From Mesorhizobium sp. B2-7-2 (lineage in GTDB: Bacteria; Pseudomonadota; Alphaproteobacteria; Rhizobiales; Rhizobiaceae): a stretch of DNA of 64,000 nt. The notes beneath the pieces are model-generated. The model saw nothing but the letters and a program-made list of their open reading frames with translations, did not search any database and was not told the origin of the DNA. Numbering within the stretch: position 1 is the first letter of the stretch; every line of letters starts with the position of its first letter. Made by a program: the position numbers and the translations under genes. Where the stretch lies: contig NZ_VFTZ01000020.1 in assembly GCF_006440775.1 (NCBI RefSeq), positions 1 to 64,000 of the forward strand, in the 5' to 3' direction. Shown in pieces: positions 61,704 through 64,000 of this stretch.

Positions 61704-62261
61704 TTAGATCGGTCGAGTAGTCCGTTCACTGCGTGCAGCAGCCTCGTCCGCCTCTAAGCACGCGATAAGCCTGGCCGCACCCTCCCAATGCACTGCCACA
61801 TCTACGCGGGTCGTAGAGCGTCTTGGTCGGTACGCCGGCATATCTCCTGCAATGGCTTTCAAGTCGCGAAGAGCGGAGGCGATGTGTGGCCAAGGGAAAT
61901 CTGTCGGATCGCCGATATCCCGGTCTGCTCCGACGATCATATCCAATTTAGCCACAATGCCAGCCAGCGAGAGGGCTTCAACCTCTGGAAGCATATCCTG
62001 AAGTTTGAGCATCTGGGTCATGGCTAGGACTTCTGCCTCCCGAGCGACAGCGAATCGGCGGATCTCCTCGGACGGCATCATGCGCGCGCACCCCACCACC
62101 GGGTCTCCCTCAGTCAATACCTGAATTGCGGTATTGCTGACAATTCTCGTCTCCAACCGCTGTTGTACCCGGCACAATACCGAAGACGCATGGCGGGCAC
62201 GATGCCACTTGGCCCATAGGCCGACTGCGGGGTCGTGTCTTTGCGTTTTTGATGAGGCCAT
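61704..62261 (-). CDS. Hypothetical protein
   Basis: A 185-residue soluble protein, family not recognised. It begins MASSKTQRHDPAVGLWAKWH, with an Arg-rich segment RARHASSVLCRVQQRLETRI, a helical middle part (EIRRFAVAREAEVLAMTQML) and a C-terminal stretch VDVAVHWEGAARLIACLEAD. ATG at 62261 and GTG three bases earlier are both possible. It lies in the accessory region and is divergent from a small XRE-type regulator. The predicted product has no membrane segment or signal peptide. Confidence 0.6.
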   Translation of the reverse strand: MASSKTQRHDPAVGLWAKWHRARHASSVLCRVQQRLETRIVSNTAIQVLTEGDPVVGCARMMPSEEIRRFAVAREAEVLAMTQMLKLQDMLPEVEALSLAGIVAKLDMIVGADRDIGDPTDFPWPHIASALRDLKAIAGDMPAYRPRRSTTRVDVAVHWEGAARLIACLEADEAAARSERTTRPI

Positions 62262-62364
62262 CACTCAATCCTCCAATTCGACGCGGCCAAGTCGTATCTG
62301 AATTTAAGATAACTGGAAATCAGATATAATTGAAGCCCTCATCTGAACCGGATGAGGCAAACCT

Positions 62365-62607
62365 GTGGTCAAAACGCTCGGTACTCCGCGCCACCAGTCG
62401 TTGATCGCAATGCTGGTTGAAAAGCGTGAGGCTAGCGGACTGACTCAGACCCAGCTCGCAACGAGGCTAGGCGAATATCAGTCGTTTGTAGCTCGGCTCG
62501 AAAGCGGCCAACGTCGCGTCGACGTAATCGAGTTTATCGATCTGGCTAACATCCTGGGGTTCGATCCTGCTGCAGCTATCAAGAGATTGTCAGCGGAGCC
62601 AAACTAA
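62365..62607 (+). CDS. XRE family helix-turn-helix regulator
   Basis: An 80-residue Cro/CI-type DNA-binding protein. HQSLIAMLVEKREASGLTQT and QLATRLGEYQSFVARLESGQ form the helix-turn-helix, and RRVDVIEFIDLANILGFDPA completes the five-helix domain. It starts with GTG after GGATGAGG. Single-domain XRE proteins often control phage, toxin-antitoxin or island genes. It has no adjacent partner in the same direction within the window. Confidence 0.88.
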   Translation: MVKTLGTPRHQSLIAMLVEKREASGLTQTQLATRLGEYQSFVARLESGQRRVDVIEFIDLANILGFDPAAAIKRLSAEPN

Positions 62608-63001
62608 TCGGTAGTGATGCTGGGCCGAGCGGCTCGCGAGCACGCCCCGAACGGCGCCGTAGCGAGCGAGCGGCGGCCTGGCGCCGCACGTTGCCCGTTC
62701 AGGTCAGGGGTGCCAGTTCAACTATCAGTCAGCGATGGCTGCGACCCTTGAGGTTGCATGCCTCGGGCTCAAACCAATCTGCAGGCGGAGCTGTCGCCAA
62801 ACAATAACGGCCCTTATATTCAAAATCCCCAGAAAGCGGCCTTGTGAGGAACTGACCGCATCGAGCTTGTGGCGCGTCCCGCAGGTGGCATTCGCCGATA
62901 TCCTGAGCCATTGGTAGGCTGGGACTTCCATGACTATACGCTGCGCTCCGGCAATGGAAAACGCGGTGGACGTCCAGGCTTCACCGCTCCAAGGATTAGG
63001 C
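62608..63001. other. Intergenic region in the accessory segment
   Basis: It begins with GAGCGGCTCGCGAGCACGCC and CGTAGCGAGCGAGCGGCGG (62624-62680), a degenerate copy of the segment near 60808. The remaining 300 bases show no ORF or structure that I can support. Confidence 0.6.
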
Positions 63002-63919
63002 CTATGCGGCAGGTGGAGCGGGCGCTTTTGGCCGACGTTTATGCGGAGGAGGCTTGGGTAACCCGAGCTTACCGATGGCACGTTCGATACGGAACCTGGC
63101 AAGGCCGGTGTTCGCCCGAGCGCGAGCCTGCATCTCGTTGGCCACCTTTGGGTACCAACTGATCTCTGGATGCAGCTCTGGATATTGAGGCGCGGCCTTA
63201 GATCGTTCCTTCAACGCGTTGCTGATCCAGTGCCACCCGGTCTTCGGGGAAGCTATCCACGCGTCGACAAAGTCTTTCACGGCAATGAGGGAGAGTATGG
63301 GAACGTCTTCGAACTCGATCGTCCCATTCCGAGAATAGCACACCTTCTCGAAAAATTTCCGACCGTCGGTTCGTACGACCTCCAGCAGGCCGGGCGTCAA
63401 GCCAGGGAGCCGCTTATCCAGTGCCTTGCCTCGGGCGTCGACCAGATAGTTGAACACTTCCCGAAAGTCGTCTTGGTAGTCTTCCGTCACCCAGTACGAC
63501 ACACCCGCCGACGAACCGTCAAAGCTCTCAAACCACCGGAAACCAGCCGGTCTGGGGGGCAAGCGGTCCTGTGCCAGTAACTCGTCGATATACGAAAGGG
63601 CAGCCTTCTTGACATCGCTTACAGTGGCCTTGGATAGCCTTCTGAAGGCCATCATCATCTTCAGGGCAACAACGTGAAGGAATTCGCCTGACTCCAGAAT
63701 TTCCCGGTTGACGAACTGCTCTTCCATGCGCTTCAGGGCATCATCGACCACATCGTCGTCCAGCTTGTCGAAGTCGCTGACGAGTAGCCACGGTTGTGCA
63801 TCCGCCTCCATCAAGAAATACGCGCTTGAATCGATCGACTGGCGGATGTGTTCGGTGACGAAGCGGCCCTCGATGAGCATTTCGATGAGGACGCCGTCTT
63901 GGAGGAGGGCGCTGCTCAT
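63002..63919 (-). CDS. Hypothetical protein, family not recognised
   Basis: A 305-residue soluble protein beginning MSSALLQDGVLIEMLIEGRF. It shows acidic helices near 48-65 (DFDKLDDDVVDDALKRMEEQ), a long central region with GFRWFESFDGSSAGVSYWVT, and a basic Pro-rich tail (KLGLPKPPPHKRRPKAPAPP) that could bind nucleic acid. No catalytic motif is obvious. It is the last gene in the window. No ribosome binding site is clear at the ATG. Confidence 0.6.
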   Translation of the reverse strand: MSSALLQDGVLIEMLIEGRFVTEHIRQSIDSSAYFLMEADAQPWLLVSDFDKLDDDVVDDALKRMEEQFVNREILESGEFLHVVALKMMMAFRRLSKATVSDVKKAALSYIDELLAQDRLPPRPAGFRWFESFDGSSAGVSYWVTEDYQDDFREVFNYLVDARGKALDKRLPGLTPGLLEVVRTDGRKFFEKVCYSRNGTIEFEDVPILSLIAVKDFVDAWIASPKTGWHWISNALKERSKAAPQYPELHPEISWYPKVANEMQARARANTGLARFRIERAIGKLGLPKPPPHKRRPKAPAPPAA

Positions 63920-64000
63920 GTCGACGGACGGGTATCTTAAGCTTGAATCGACAATGGGCGATGGCGGACCTTCACGATTCTCCCCGTTAATACGGTGATA

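Overview
The window looks like a chromosomal segment of a Mesorhizobium-type alphaproteobacterium (Rhizobiales). The support is high G+C coding sequence, a GAAC-N7-GAAC LexA box in front of imuA-imuB-dnaE2, an ybhL-type leader before a BI-1 gene, MucR, IalB and DUF1223/DUF2794 proteins, and a heavy load of dispersed palindromic intergenic repeats. The species assignment is inference, because no rRNA lies in the window.

Layout. 0.1-2.4 kb: cytochrome c maturation genes ccmA, ccmB, ccmD, ccmG (minus strand) with ccmC absent from its expected place. 2.7-9.7 kb: aconitase acnA, a ceramidase-like membrane protein, DUF1223 and DUF2794 proteins, a GNAT enzyme and a BI-1 family protein with its leader RNA. 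10-14 kb: the ybbA-ybbP exporter diverging from the esterase gene tesA, as in Escherichia coli. 14-22 kb: RNA phosphodiesterase thpR, a dead tyrosine phosphatase, phhB, DUF1232, IalB, a ClC channel, rlmN and a MerR/SDR pair. 22-33 kb: LysE exporter, argG, a GIY-YIG nuclease element, a lytic transglycosylase, a CPBP protease, ffh, chorismate mutase, rpsP and small envelope proteins. 33-45 kb: asd, a DEAD-box helicase, leuB, leuD, and an ArsR-SRPBCC-SRPBCC operon. 45-51 kb: a FAD oxidoreductase, a two-component system, a CitE-like lyase and a zincin. 51-57 kb: the SOS mutasome cassette. 57-60.5 kb: a Trm112-like protein, a Lon-substrate-domain protein, a thioredoxin/TPR protein and a prolyl-tRNA editing protein. 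From 60.5 kb, beyond tRNA-Gly(GCC), the sequence becomes gene-sparse and accessory in character (MucR, an XRE-type regulator, two unrecognised proteins), which suggests the start of an island.

Most genes are housekeeping and ordinary. The unusual material lies between and inside them. At least seven families of palindromic repeats occur. One family consists of paired inverted arms around a variable centre; one copy carries a GIY-YIG nuclease gene in that centre, and the gene-less copies share its inner flanks, as if they were internal-deletion derivatives. Another repeat lies in frame inside imuA. Others separate ccmA from ccmB, cut a tyrosine phosphatase at its active-site end, and abut a flavoprotein relic. 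Two convergent intergenic regions hold inverted arrays of 7-8 base units that supply the stop codons of minus-strand genes. Two probable unannotated RNAs were found: one on the minus strand between the DUF1223 and DUF2794 genes, and one in front of ffh.
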